Source: Devosia sp.
Lineage (GTDB): Bacteria; Pseudomonadota; Alphaproteobacteria; Rhizobiales; Devosiaceae
Direction: 5' to 3'
Length of the DNA stretch: 64,000 bases
Assembly (NCBI RefSeq): GCF_017744655.1
Contig: NZ_JAGIAW010000014.1
Coordinates: 62,001 to 126,000 of the forward strand
In this document: positions 54,279-62,656 of the stretch, piece by piece
Layout of the letters: the number at the start of each line of letters is the position of its first letter
Position numbering within the stretch: position 1 is the stretch's first letter
Translations under genes and position numbers: made by a program
Notes under the pieces: model-generated
Databases searched by the model: none
Told to the model about the DNA's origin: nothing
Seen by the model: only the letters and a program-made list of their open reading frames with translations

Positions 54279-54331
54279 ACCGGTCTCCTCTACTTCACGC
54301 CACGGACCCTGCCTCGCCCGTCAAAACGGAG

Positions 54332-54353
54332 GTTCCCGCTTTCGCGGGAATGA
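54332..54353. repeat. Short palindromic repeat, CCCGCTTTCG family
   Basis: TTCCCGC-TTTC-GCGGGAA followed by TGAC, a perfect seven-base stem. It lies between the binding-protein and first permease genes, where it may also stabilise the upstream message. Confidence 0.8.
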
Positions 54354-54487
54354 CATCGGGGGTTGAACGAACCCGGCGAGATCACGGCAATGCGTGGCAA
54401 TCAATGAGACGGCCGGCCCCTGCAGGGAGTGAAGAGAGACCGGCCGATGCCGGATGGCCCCTGGCGTGGCCATCCGTAGGGCGAGAC

Positions 54488-56479
54488 CTATTGCTTGATG
54501 AAATAGGTCGACAGGTTCGACGGCGCCGGGCCCGGATAGAGCCAGCCTTCGATCAGTTCGTCCGGCACGTTGTGCACCTCGTTCTTGACCGACCGGTAGA
54601 AGCCCGCCGGGGTGGCGACGCCGATGGCGAGGAGTTCTTCGGCCGCAAGGTCGGTGAACTCCTTCATCAGCGCGGCCTGCTCGTCGCCGATCTTGGTCGG
54701 AATGAGCGAACGCAGTTCATACATGCGGGCGACATTGGCGGGCGGTTCCACCGGGGTCACGCCTTCGGGCAGGCTCGCACTGGGATCAAGACGCTGCTTG
54801 TCCCAGGCCGCCCAGCCGTCCCAGTGGCCGAGCTGCCAGCCACCGTAGTCATTCATGAAGCGGCCGAGATTGAGCAGCGGCAATTGACCGCAACCATTCT
54901 CGCCCACCCAAACGCCGGCGTCGGATGCAGCGTCGGCCAGCGCATTGCGATAGACGCCATCGGCATGGAAATTGAGCCGCACATCGAGACCGGCCTGTTT
55001 CCAGGTACGTTCGATGAGCTGGAAGGCGTCAACCGTGTCCGGCTTGAAGTCGGCATTGATGTCGACGGCGAAAGAGAACGGCTGGCCATCGAGGCCCACG
55101 CGCACCCCGTCCGGCCCCAGGGGTAGGATCTTGTCGAGATATTCGGCAGCCTTGGTCAGGTCGAACTCGGTAAAGTCCTTGGCCATGGCTTCGTTGAAGA
55201 ACGGGGAGTCACGCAGCGGCGCGGGCTGGAAGGCCTCGCCCTGCCCGAGATAGACCGTGTCGATGATTTCCTGGCGATTGATGGCCAGGGAAACGCCCTT
55301 GCGGAAATCGGGGCTCGAAAACACAGCTGCCTTGCGCGGATCGGCACTGTTCACCGAGAAGGCGAGCACGGCCGTGTTGTAGTCGCAACTCCTGGCATTG
55401 ACGAGGTGATAGTCGCCTGCCTCCTGATTGTCGAAGAACACGGCGCGGTTCTGCGGAATGGAGACATTGCGGGGCGACATCGAGATATTGCCCTGGATCG
55501 CCTGGAGCAGCGTCACTTCCGGATCGGCCGCCAGCGCCCAGACGCGCTCGTCGATATAGGGAAGCTGTTGGCACTCGGGATCGACCGCAAAGTAGTAGGG
55601 ATTCCGGACATAGGTCAGGCGTTCCTTGCCCAGAAGCGTATCGGTGCCGATCCAGGCATGGATCGACGGGCGCTTCGGGTCGTTGAACTGCGCGGCGTCG
55701 TTATAGGTGCCGACATTGGCCTTCCACCAGGCCGCATAATCGGTCTGGCCGGCATCGGCCATCAGCTTGGCCACGCCATCGGGATTGGCGTCAATGTCGA
55801 ACTGCTCGAGATAGTGCTTGGCGAACTGCACGGCGCGCTGGCCATAGGGGCCGGCGAGGTTCTGCAGGAACAGGCCATTGGGTTCGGCATAGGCGAAGGT
55901 CACGGTGTAGTCGTCGACCTTAGTGACGGTCGGCGCCTGACCGTTATTCTTCCATTCGGCGCGCGGCCCGCCGGTCATGACCTTGGGATTGTTCTCGACC
56001 CGATCCCACCAGAAGAGGATGTCGTCGGCGGTAAAGGGCTGGCCGTCCGACCACTTCATGCCTTCGCGCAGATAGATAGTGTAGGTGCGCGCGTCTTCGC
56101 TCACATCCCAAGCCTTGGCGACGCCGGGCACGACTTCCGAGCCATCGACGCTCCAGCGCACCAGCGGCTCGTATCCGAACTGGCGGATATCGGCGATATT
56201 ACCGCCGCCCCAGCTATCGATGAACTGGCCACCATAGGTGCCGATCTCCTTGGCCGGCTGAATCACCAGCGGCTCGATCGGCAGGCGCTCCGCCACCGGC
56301 GGCAGCGTACCTGCATCGACAAGAGCCTTGAGTTGCGGCGCTTCGGTAAAACCGCTCGCGCAAACCGCGGCGTTATCCTGCGCCTGAACCGGCAAAACCA
56401 CCGCGCCAGGCAAAGTCGATGCGCTCAACAGCAGCGATGCTGCCATGAGCCTCGTTAGGCCAAAACGTACCTTCTGCAT
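54488..56479 (-). CDS. ABC transporter substrate-binding protein, family 5
   Basis: A 663-residue periplasmic protein with a signal peptide ending PVQAQ near residue 34. Family-5 motifs are REGMKWSDGQPFTADDILFW and FRKGVSLAINRQEIIDTVYL. The size, like the 33649 protein, points to an oligosaccharide or glycoconjugate ligand rather than a dipeptide. GGGAGGGAAG lies just before ATG 56479. A LacI operator (56612-56633) controls the operon. Confidence 0.9.
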   Translation of the reverse strand: MQKVRFGLTRLMAASLLLSASTLPGAVVLPVQAQDNAAVCASGFTEAPQLKALVDAGTLPPVAERLPIEPLVIQPAKEIGTYGGQFIDSWGGGNIADIRQFGYEPLVRWSVDGSEVVPGVAKAWDVSEDARTYTIYLREGMKWSDGQPFTADDILFWWDRVENNPKVMTGGPRAEWKNNGQAPTVTKVDDYTVTFAYAEPNGLFLQNLAGPYGQRAVQFAKHYLEQFDIDANPDGVAKLMADAGQTDYAAWWKANVGTYNDAAQFNDPKRPSIHAWIGTDTLLGKERLTYVRNPYYFAVDPECQQLPYIDERVWALAADPEVTLLQAIQGNISMSPRNVSIPQNRAVFFDNQEAGDYHLVNARSCDYNTAVLAFSVNSADPRKAAVFSSPDFRKGVSLAINRQEIIDTVYLGQGEAFQPAPLRDSPFFNEAMAKDFTEFDLTKAAEYLDKILPLGPDGVRVGLDGQPFSFAVDINADFKPDTVDAFQLIERTWKQAGLDVRLNFHADGVYRNALADAASDAGVWVGENGCGQLPLLNLGRFMNDYGGWQLGHWDGWAAWDKQRLDPSASLPEGVTPVEPPANVARMYELRSLIPTKIGDEQAALMKEFTDLAAEELLAIGVATPAGFYRSVKNEVHNVPDELIEGWLYPGPAPSNLSTYFIKQ

Positions 56480-56611
56480 TTGCTTCCCTCCCACGAATTG
56501 AACACTTCGCATCCTCCGAGGCCCGGCCGGTGGGTTGGAGCCGGAAGCCTCACCTTCCTGAGGGTGCTTTTGCCCCTCGTCACTAGTACCCACATCTATC
56601 GGTTTAGTGAC

Positions 56612-56633
56612 GCTATCTTGTAAACGTTTTCAA
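56612..56633. promoter_or_regulatory. LacI-type operator, transporter side
   Basis: On the minus strand TTGAAAACGTTTACAAGATA plus GC, with the palindromic centre AAACGTTT. The same 22-base word, with two differences, is at 58302-58323 before the HAD gene. The adjacent LacI-family product is the expected ligand. Confidence 0.72.
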
Positions 56634-56727
56634 TACAAGCTAGGAAAATCGACATGGTCGGGCGCTTCGCAAAGTGCTATCGCAAAGGCCTTTCCGTCAC
56701 CCCTGATGTGAACAGTGTGCTAACCAA

Positions 56728-57759
56728 GTGGTAACCATCAAAGACGTCGCGAAGCTGGCCGATGTGTCGATCGCCACCGTGTCGCGCGTGGTCAACGGCT
56801 ACGCACATGTGCGTCCGGAAGTTCGCGACGCGGTCAACAAGGCCATCGACGCACTGGGCTATCGCCGCAATGGCCTCGCCAGTTCCTTCCGCACGCAACA
56901 GTCTAATATCGTTGGCGTTTTGCTGCGCCAGCAGCGCACACCCTTCTCCAGCGCGCTCGCCTATGCCATCGAAACCACCATGTTCGACCAGGGCTACCGC
57001 GTGCTGCTCTGCTCGACCAATGGCGATGCCGACCGCGAACAGGCCTATCTCGAAACCATGCTCGACATGCGGGTACAGGGCATCATCATCCGCCCCTCCG
57101 CCACCACTGCACGCACCGTCAAGCAGGTCTCAACCCTGCGCGAAAGCGGCGTTTCCGTCGCCTTCGTCGATATGAAGCCCAAGATCGCCTCGATCAGCTC
57201 CGTGGTTTGCGACAATTTTTCGGGCGGCTATCAGGGCATGCGCCACCTTATCGAGCTCGGCCACCGCAAGATCGGCGTTGTCGCCGGCGGCATCGCCCAG
57301 CGCGGCGGCAGCCAGGACGTCGGCAGCGAGCGCGTTCGCGGCATCCGCCAGGCGGCACACGACCTTGCCGACGATGTCGAGATCGTCTTCTCGCATCCTT
57401 TCGACACCGCCAGTTTTGAAGTGGGCCGCGAAGCGGGCCAGGCCATGATCACAGGCAGTCCCGGTATCACGGCCATTTTCGGCACCACCGACATGCTCGC
57501 TATCGGCGTCATGCACGCCGCCCACGCGCTTGGCCTCGAACTACCGCGCGACCTGTCGATTCTGGGGTATGACGGCGTCCTCGAATCCGCCGTTACCTTC
57601 CCCACGCTCTCCACCATCGCCCAGCCGATCCACGAAATGGGCCAGATCGCCGCCATGACGCTGATCGACCACATGCGCGAAGCCAGCAAATCGCCGCGCC
57701 AGGTCGTTCTGGAAAACACCCTCATCCAGCGTGCCTCGACCATTCCGCTGGAGATCTAA
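56728..57759 (+). CDS. LacI-family transcriptional regulator
   Basis: A 343-residue regulator. The HTH is VTIKDVAKLADVSIATVSRV, with the hinge helix RRNGLASSFRTQQSNIVGVL following. The remaining part is the periplasmic-binding-protein-like effector domain (IFGTTDMLAIGVMHAAHALG, ILGYDGVLESAVTFPTLSTI). The start is GTG 56728. It is divergent from the importer operon, and both flanks carry the same operator. The effector would be the imported compound or a product. Confidence 0.92.
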   Translation: MVTIKDVAKLADVSIATVSRVVNGYAHVRPEVRDAVNKAIDALGYRRNGLASSFRTQQSNIVGVLLRQQRTPFSSALAYAIETTMFDQGYRVLLCSTNGDADREQAYLETMLDMRVQGIIIRPSATTARTVKQVSTLRESGVSVAFVDMKPKIASISSVVCDNFSGGYQGMRHLIELGHRKIGVVAGGIAQRGGSQDVGSERVRGIRQAAHDLADDVEIVFSHPFDTASFEVGREAGQAMITGSPGITAIFGTTDMLAIGVMHAAHALGLELPRDLSILGYDGVLESAVTFPTLSTIAQPIHEMGQIAAMTLIDHMREASKSPRQVVLENTLIQRASTIPLEI

Positions 57760-58271
57760 GGGCCCCATCGCCCGCCCAGGCCCAGCGGATTATTCAGGCC
57801 GATCGTTCGGTTCATCCGCGCAGTTTTCATCTCCACGATGCTGGCGCGGGCCCGACCCGAGAGCCAGTGCAGAAGCCACGGCACTTGCGCTGTTGAGACC
57901 TCGGGTCAAGCCCGAGGCAAGTGCGGGGGGTAGCTCGATGAGTGCCCAAGACAAACACGTTCCCGGCACACGCGAACCCGCTCGCTCAAGATTTTCGAGA
58001 CCCTCTCAACCACGGCAGCATTTCTCCCGAAAGCGGGAATCTCTGCTTCTACGCCGGGACTCCCGCTTTCGCTAATGCCCCCGACGGGAGCGCGAAGGCC
58101 CTGCCCGGGCCCACCCTCCAAGTCCCCGACGCCTCTTGCCCGGCCGGCCCACCAGCGCGCGGCCAAACCATCAGCTTATCCCCGCCCCACCCACCTCCGT
58201 TATACTGGGCACGACGGGAATGCAGCCTATCGAAAAACGTGGTCAGACCAGCAACAGCATCTTTTGCAAAT
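57760..58271. other. Gene-free repeat-rich region
   Basis: No convincing gene in about 510 bases. It contains a nested palindrome (GCACTTGC 57881-57888 with GCAAGTGC 57917-57924, enclosing CCTCGGG/CCCGAGG at 57899-57917) and an inverted pair of CGAAAGCGGGA (58028-58038) and TCCCGCTTTCG (58061-58071). Short frames here lack ribosome sites and any family likeness. Confidence 0.6.
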
Positions 58272-58300
58272 TTAACAGCCAACGCCTCTTGCGGTATAAT
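58272..58300 (+). promoter_or_regulatory. Sigma-70 promoter of the HAD gene
   Basis: TTAACA (58272-58277), a 17-base spacer and TATAAT (58295-58300). Eleven of twelve consensus bases match. The LacI operator begins two bases downstream, covering the start of transcription. Confidence 0.82.
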
Positions 58301-58301
58301 C

Positions 58302-58323
58302 TTGAAAACGATTACAAGATTGC
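58302..58323. promoter_or_regulatory. LacI-type operator, HAD side
   Basis: TTGAAAACGATTACAAGATT plus GC. It equals the minus-strand word at 56612-56633 except for two bases. Its position over the likely transcription start is typical of repression. Confidence 0.75.
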
Positions 58324-58354
58324 CAGCGACAGCCGATCGTCAAAGGGAAGTCTC

Positions 58355-59605
58355 ATGTCCTCGCCAATCCGGGCCGCCACCGCAGCGGAAATCGAACTCG
58401 CTCGCCGTCTGGCCCCCGTCATCCGCTTTTGCGACAACGAGCCATTTCTGCCCGGCCGCGTCGGCATTTCGGTGTTGACCGAACCCTGCCGCTCGCCCTC
58501 TGCGGCGCTCGACATCACCTTCGGCCCAGGCATCGCCAAGGTCGTCGAATATGCCATCTGGTGGGACTGGGACATCCAGCACCTCTATGAGCTCGAGCAC
58601 ATCTGGCTCAAGCTCGACGCAGAAGACCGTGTGGTCGCCGTCGAGGCCAGCGCCCATGGCGGCATCTTTCCCATGGTGCAGGAAGACGGTGCGCTTCCCC
58701 TCGAAAACGGCCGCGTGACTCTGGTCTCCGCCCCCGGCAAGCACGCCTTTTCCGCCACCCCCGAAGGCCAATTGCCCGCCGCCAAGGTGACGGCCCTCTG
58801 CTGCCAGGAGTTGGCCGGCCGCGACACCATCCTCGTCAACGACATGTTCCGCGCCGCCCTCGATGGCCTCACCGCGGAGGACCATCGCGCGGTAAAACGC
58901 TACCTGCAGGCCCGCGCCTTCCTGCCTTCGGTTCATTTCAACCAGCGTTTCGATCTATCCTCGGTCGAATTTTCGTCCTGGGCAGATCTCATGGCCTGGA
59001 TTCCAGGCCGAGTCCGGACGGTTCTGGCCGAGGTGCGGCAGCAGCAACCTCTTCTCAAAGCTGTGTTTCTCGATAGCGGCGACACGCTGGTCAATGAAGC
59101 CACCGAAATCTTCGACGCCGAGGGCTATGTCATCGAGGCCGGACTTATCCCCGGTGCTCTGGAGATGATCAACGCCCTCACCAACGAGGGCTATCGCCTT
59201 GCCCTCGTCGCCGACGGCCGCGTCCGCAGCTTTGCCACGATCCTCGGCGGCCATGGCATCGAACCGCATTTCCACGCGCAGGTCATTTCCGAGGCGGAAG
59301 GCTGCGAAAAGCCCGACGCGCGCATGTTCCAAAAGGCCATATCGTCGCTTGGCCTTGCCGAAAGCGACGCCAAAGACATCGTCATGGTCGGCAATCACCT
59401 CGAGCGCGATATCGGCGGCGCCAACCGGCTGGGGATCGTCAGCATCTGGCAAAGCTGGTCCAAGAAGCGCAGCCACATTCCGGCGAACGAGGATGAAGTC
59501 CCGCGCTACACGATCCGGACCCCTGGCGAACTCCCCACGCTTCTTGAAGAAATCGAACGGCAAATGGCAAGATGTCACATGAACCCGATTAAACCGGCGG
59601 CATGA
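58355..59605 (+). CDS. HAD-superfamily hydrolase with an unrecognised N-terminal domain
   Basis: A 416-residue two-part protein. Residues 1 to about 215 form a domain I do not recognise, with YAIWWDWDIQHLYELEHIWL and VVAVEASAHGGIFPMV as its most distinctive part. Residues about 225-400 are a HAD class I hydrolase: motif I AVFLDSGDTLVNE, motif II LALVADGRV, motif III around KPDARMFQKAI, motif IV IVMVGNHLERDIGGANRLG. Motif I is D-S-G-D-T, so the second catalytic Asp is Gly. AAAGGGAAG precedes ATG 58355; the longer frame would run through the promoter. It precedes a GpdQ-like phosphodiesterase by 24 bases. Confidence 0.82.
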   Translation: MSSPIRAATAAEIELARRLAPVIRFCDNEPFLPGRVGISVLTEPCRSPSAALDITFGPGIAKVVEYAIWWDWDIQHLYELEHIWLKLDAEDRVVAVEASAHGGIFPMVQEDGALPLENGRVTLVSAPGKHAFSATPEGQLPAAKVTALCCQELAGRDTILVNDMFRAALDGLTAEDHRAVKRYLQARAFLPSVHFNQRFDLSSVEFSSWADLMAWIPGRVRTVLAEVRQQQPLLKAVFLDSGDTLVNEATEIFDAEGYVIEAGLIPGALEMINALTNEGYRLALVADGRVRSFATILGGHGIEPHFHAQVISEAEGCEKPDARMFQKAISSLGLAESDAKDIVMVGNHLERDIGGANRLGIVSIWQSWSKKRSHIPANEDEVPRYTIRTPGELPTLLEEIERQMARCHMNPIKPAA

Positions 59606-59629
59606 CAGCCATTTTCGGAGCGATTCGCC

Positions 59630-60421
59630 GTGACCTTGAAATTCCTCGTGCTCAGCGACCTGCATGTCATGCCCGAGGGCGAATTGTCGGTCACGCTGGA
59701 CACCGGCGCCCGCTTCGAACAGGCGGTCGAGGCGATCACGGCGCGCTATGGCAATGCCGATTTCTGCGTACTGGCCGGGGATCTTGCCGACCTCGGTCAA
59801 CCGGCCGCCTATGAGCGGCTCAAGGCCATCATCGATCGCATTCCGATCCCCGTGCACATCACGCTCGGCAATCACGACGATCGCAATAGCTTCCTTGAGG
59901 TCTTCGGCGCCAGCCACATCGCCGCAACCGGCAAGGTGGATAAAGCCTTTGATATCAAGGGCTACCGCATCATCCTCCTCGACTCGTCCGAACCCGGCCG
60001 GGTCGATGGTGTGCTGACCGCATCACAGATCGACTGGCTGAAATCCCGCCTCGACGAGGCTGCGGATCGCCCCGTCATCGTCATCCTGCACCACAATGCC
60101 AATGCGCTGCATATCGAATCCGACGACATCCGCATCCTCGAACCCGGCGCCTTTATCGACGCGCTCAAAACCCATCCAGATATCCGTCAGGTCATCGCTG
60201 GCCACGTCCACCTGACCTCCACCGCCACCTGGCACGGCATCGCTTTCACCACGCTTTCGGGCGGGCATTATCAATGCACGGTCGACCAGCCGCACGTCCC
60301 CATGCGTCGCCTCACCGGTCCCGGGCAGATGGCCTATGTAATCGGCACCGAAGACAGCACTACCGTGCTTTTCGACGACTATATCGACGGCAATACCGAG
60401 ATATTTCTGGAGAATCTGTAG
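59630..60421 (+). CDS. Metallophosphoesterase, GpdQ/CpdA type
   Basis: A 263-residue calcineurin-like phosphodiesterase. The metal motifs are LVLSDLHV, LAGDLADLG, TLGNHDDR, VILHHNA and VIAGHVHLTST. Order and length match GpdQ (glycerophosphodiester phosphodiesterase) and CpdA (cAMP phosphodiesterase). The start GTG 59630 has GGAG nine bases upstream. Operon with the HAD gene under the LacI operator suggests processing of an imported phosphodiester; that is an inference. Confidence 0.88.
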   Translation: MTLKFLVLSDLHVMPEGELSVTLDTGARFEQAVEAITARYGNADFCVLAGDLADLGQPAAYERLKAIIDRIPIPVHITLGNHDDRNSFLEVFGASHIAATGKVDKAFDIKGYRIILLDSSEPGRVDGVLTASQIDWLKSRLDEAADRPVIVILHHNANALHIESDDIRILEPGAFIDALKTHPDIRQVIAGHVHLTSTATWHGIAFTTLSGGHYQCTVDQPHVPMRRLTGPGQMAYVIGTEDSTTVLFDDYIDGNTEIFLENL

Positions 60422-60434
60422 CCGTTCCAAAGAC

Positions 60435-61430
60435 CTAGCGCGGCAACTCCGGCGTCGAGCGACCCCAGCGCACAACGCAGTCGACCACACGCTGCATGGG
60501 GGGCTCCGTCGGGTCCCTGTCTATGATCTCGGCAAGAGCGGTGCTGACCATGCCTTCCAACGGCATGATCGTGGTTATGGAATGTGCTTCCCAATTGGCG
60601 AGCGCGACACCGTCGTGGCCGACGATAGCAAGGTCTTCGGGCACGCGGATATTGAGGAGCGATGCTGCGTCCTTGACCCCGATCGCCATCAGGTCGTTGG
60701 CGCAGACGATGACGTCGGGGCGAGCGCGGCGCAGCAGGAGAACGGCTTCCTTATAGCCGGATTCATAGGAATAGTCGCCGTGCTCGACAACGTCGAAGGC
60801 AAGCCCCTGGGCTTCGAGGGCGTCGGAAAACCAGCTCATGCGCTGCTTGTCGATATGGCTCGAAGAACGGCCTGAGAGATAGACGAAATGGCGGCGGCCC
60901 ATATCAACGAGGCGATCGACAACCTGGCGCGTCGCGGCAGATGCGTCGAGCCGCACGTCGGAAACGGCACGGCCCTGCAAAGGCTCGGAGGACGCAACAA
61001 TCAGAGTGGCGGAACGAAAAATATCGGCGGCGTCATCGATCGAAACGGCGTCGGAGTAAAGCACGACATGATCGACGCGATAGGCCGAGGCGATGCGCAT
61101 CAACTGGTTGCGGTCTTCGTGATTGGCGCAGCAAAGCAGCAGCGGCATGCGCTCGCGGGCCTGCAGACGATGCACCAGTTGATCCAGACCTTCCCCTTCG
61201 GCCGGATTGGCAACTGTATTGACCACCAGGGCGACGAGGCGCGACTGGCTCATATTGAGCGAGCGCGCCATTGCATTGGGGCGATATCCGTGTTCATCGG
61301 CGAGCGCGAGAATGCGCGCCCGCGTTTCGGGCTTGATCAGTGAATCGGCAGTGAAGGCACGCGAAATGGTGGCTGACGAGACGCCGGCGAGCTTCGCCAA
61401 TTGTACTGATGTCAGCCCTTTACTTCGCAT
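60435..61430 (-). CDS. LacI-family transcriptional regulator
   Basis: A 331-residue regulator. HTH LTSVQLAKLAGVSSATISRA, hinge GYRPNAMARSLNMSQSRLVA, effector domain ending LAIVGHDGVALANWEAHSIT. It converges with the phosphodiesterase gene and lies 22 bases after the Gfo/Idh/MocA gene on the same strand, probably as its operon partner. Two CGTGTACAT words in the divergent region upstream (62485-62601) may be its operator. Confidence 0.92.
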   Translation of the reverse strand: MRSKGLTSVQLAKLAGVSSATISRAFTADSLIKPETRARILALADEHGYRPNAMARSLNMSQSRLVALVVNTVANPAEGEGLDQLVHRLQARERMPLLLCCANHEDRNQLMRIASAYRVDHVVLYSDAVSIDDAADIFRSATLIVASSEPLQGRAVSDVRLDASAATRQVVDRLVDMGRRHFVYLSGRSSSHIDKQRMSWFSDALEAQGLAFDVVEHGDYSYESGYKEAVLLLRRARPDVIVCANDLMAIGVKDAASLLNIRVPEDLAIVGHDGVALANWEAHSITTIMPLEGMVSTALAEIIDRDPTEPPMQRVVDCVVRWGRSTPELPR

Positions 61431-61452
61431 GCCGGCCGCGTTCCGTTGAGTG

Positions 61453-62460
61453 TCAGGAGTGTGACACCTCTATGGCAATTGGCGTGCCGTCGCCAGCCAC
61501 AGATGCCTTGATCGCATCCCAAAGACGCGCAAAGCGCAGGCCATTGGCGACCGTCGAAGGATTTTCGAGGCGTCCGTCGCGGACAGCCTGGAAGGTCTGC
61601 ATCGGAGTATCGCGAATCTCGTTTTCCTCACGCGGCTCGGCGACACCCTCAATGGTGACCTCGCGCCAGCCGCCCCAGGCATCGATGCGGACAATGGCCT
61701 TGGTGTAGAAGAAGGTGATGGCGGAAGCACAGCCCGGGGGACCGTCGCCAGCGGCATTGAACGTGACGAGCGCGCCATTGCTGAGTCGTGCGGCCACGGC
61801 AGTCGCCAGATCGACCGCGAGGCCACGATTGTTTGCATAGGCCGACAGGCGCTCGAACTCGGCATCGGCCAGCACGCAGACCGTGTTCATCATGTGTGCG
61901 CCGGTGTCGAACATGAAGCCGCCGCCGGAGATGGCCGGGTTCTGCTTCCACTGCCCCGCATAGTTCTTGGCCCAGCCTTCCCAAATGGAGGCATTGACGC
62001 TGACGAGGTCGCCGAAATCGCCACGGCGGGCGCGGTTCTTGGTGTCGTGAACGAGGGGAGAGAGACCGCCCTGAAAAGCGATGACCACGGTGCGACCAGT
62101 ACGCTTCTCGGCTTCGGCCAGCGCCAGGGCTTCCTCGACGGTCGTGACCATGGGCTTTTCGAGAAGCAGGTCAAAGCCGGCCTCGACGACGGCCAGGGCA
62201 TTGGCACCGTGGAAGACGTGCGGCGTGGAAACATAGACCGCATCCATCTGGCCCTGCATGGCGGCGAGCATCTCTTCGGCATTGCCATATTCGGCGGGCC
62301 GCTGAGCGCCTGCGGCTTCGCAGGTGTCGGCGAACCGCTTGCGCGAGACTTCGCTCACTTCGGCCGTGGCAACGATTTTGACATCCGCCATCGCCGCCCA
62401 GCCCTTGGCATAGTCGGCCGCCTTCAGGCCCGCACCAATGACTCCCAAACGCAAAACCAT
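61453..62460 (-). CDS. Gfo/Idh/MocA-family oxidoreductase
   Basis: A 335-residue NAD(P)-dependent sugar or inositol dehydrogenase-like protein. The Rossmann motif is LRLGVIGAGLKAADYAKGWA, with the family EKP triad motif as LLLEKPMVTTVEEALALAEA (about residues 95-115) and GGGFMFDTGAHMMNT. GGAGG lies eight bases before ATG 62460. It is divergent from a sugar-binding protein gene, so it probably oxidises an imported sugar. Substrate unknown. Confidence 0.9.
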   Translation of the reverse strand: MVLRLGVIGAGLKAADYAKGWAAMADVKIVATAEVSEVSRKRFADTCEAAGAQRPAEYGNAEEMLAAMQGQMDAVYVSTPHVFHGANALAVVEAGFDLLLEKPMVTTVEEALALAEAEKRTGRTVVIAFQGGLSPLVHDTKNRARRGDFGDLVSVNASIWEGWAKNYAGQWKQNPAISGGGFMFDTGAHMMNTVCVLADAEFERLSAYANNRGLAVDLATAVAARLSNGALVTFNAAGDGPPGCASAITFFYTKAIVRIDAWGGWREVTIEGVAEPREENEIRDTPMQTFQAVRDGRLENPSTVANGLRFARLWDAIKASVAGDGTPIAIEVSHS

Positions 62461-62484
62461 GTTCGCAATCCTCCATTTTGGAGA

Positions 62485-62601
62485 CGTGTACATGAGGTTT
62501 TGCCCAGCCGCAAACGTCAAAATGAACGAAAAATTCTGCCATTCTGAAAAATGGAAAGAACGTTCGATTTCATCTTGTGGGTAAAATGTAAGCGTGTACA
62601 T
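62485..62601. promoter_or_regulatory. Divergent promoter region with repeated CGTGTACAT
   Basis: CGTGTACAT occurs at 62485-62493 and 62593-62601, one near each start codon, around the palindrome GTACA core; GAACGTTC lies between them (about 62562). Two copies in one divergent region next to a LacI gene suggest operators. Confidence 0.45.
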
Positions 62602-62656
62602 TTGTGTCGTCACGCTAAGAGACATGCGGCGCCGACGCGCCGCCAGGGAGGAAATT

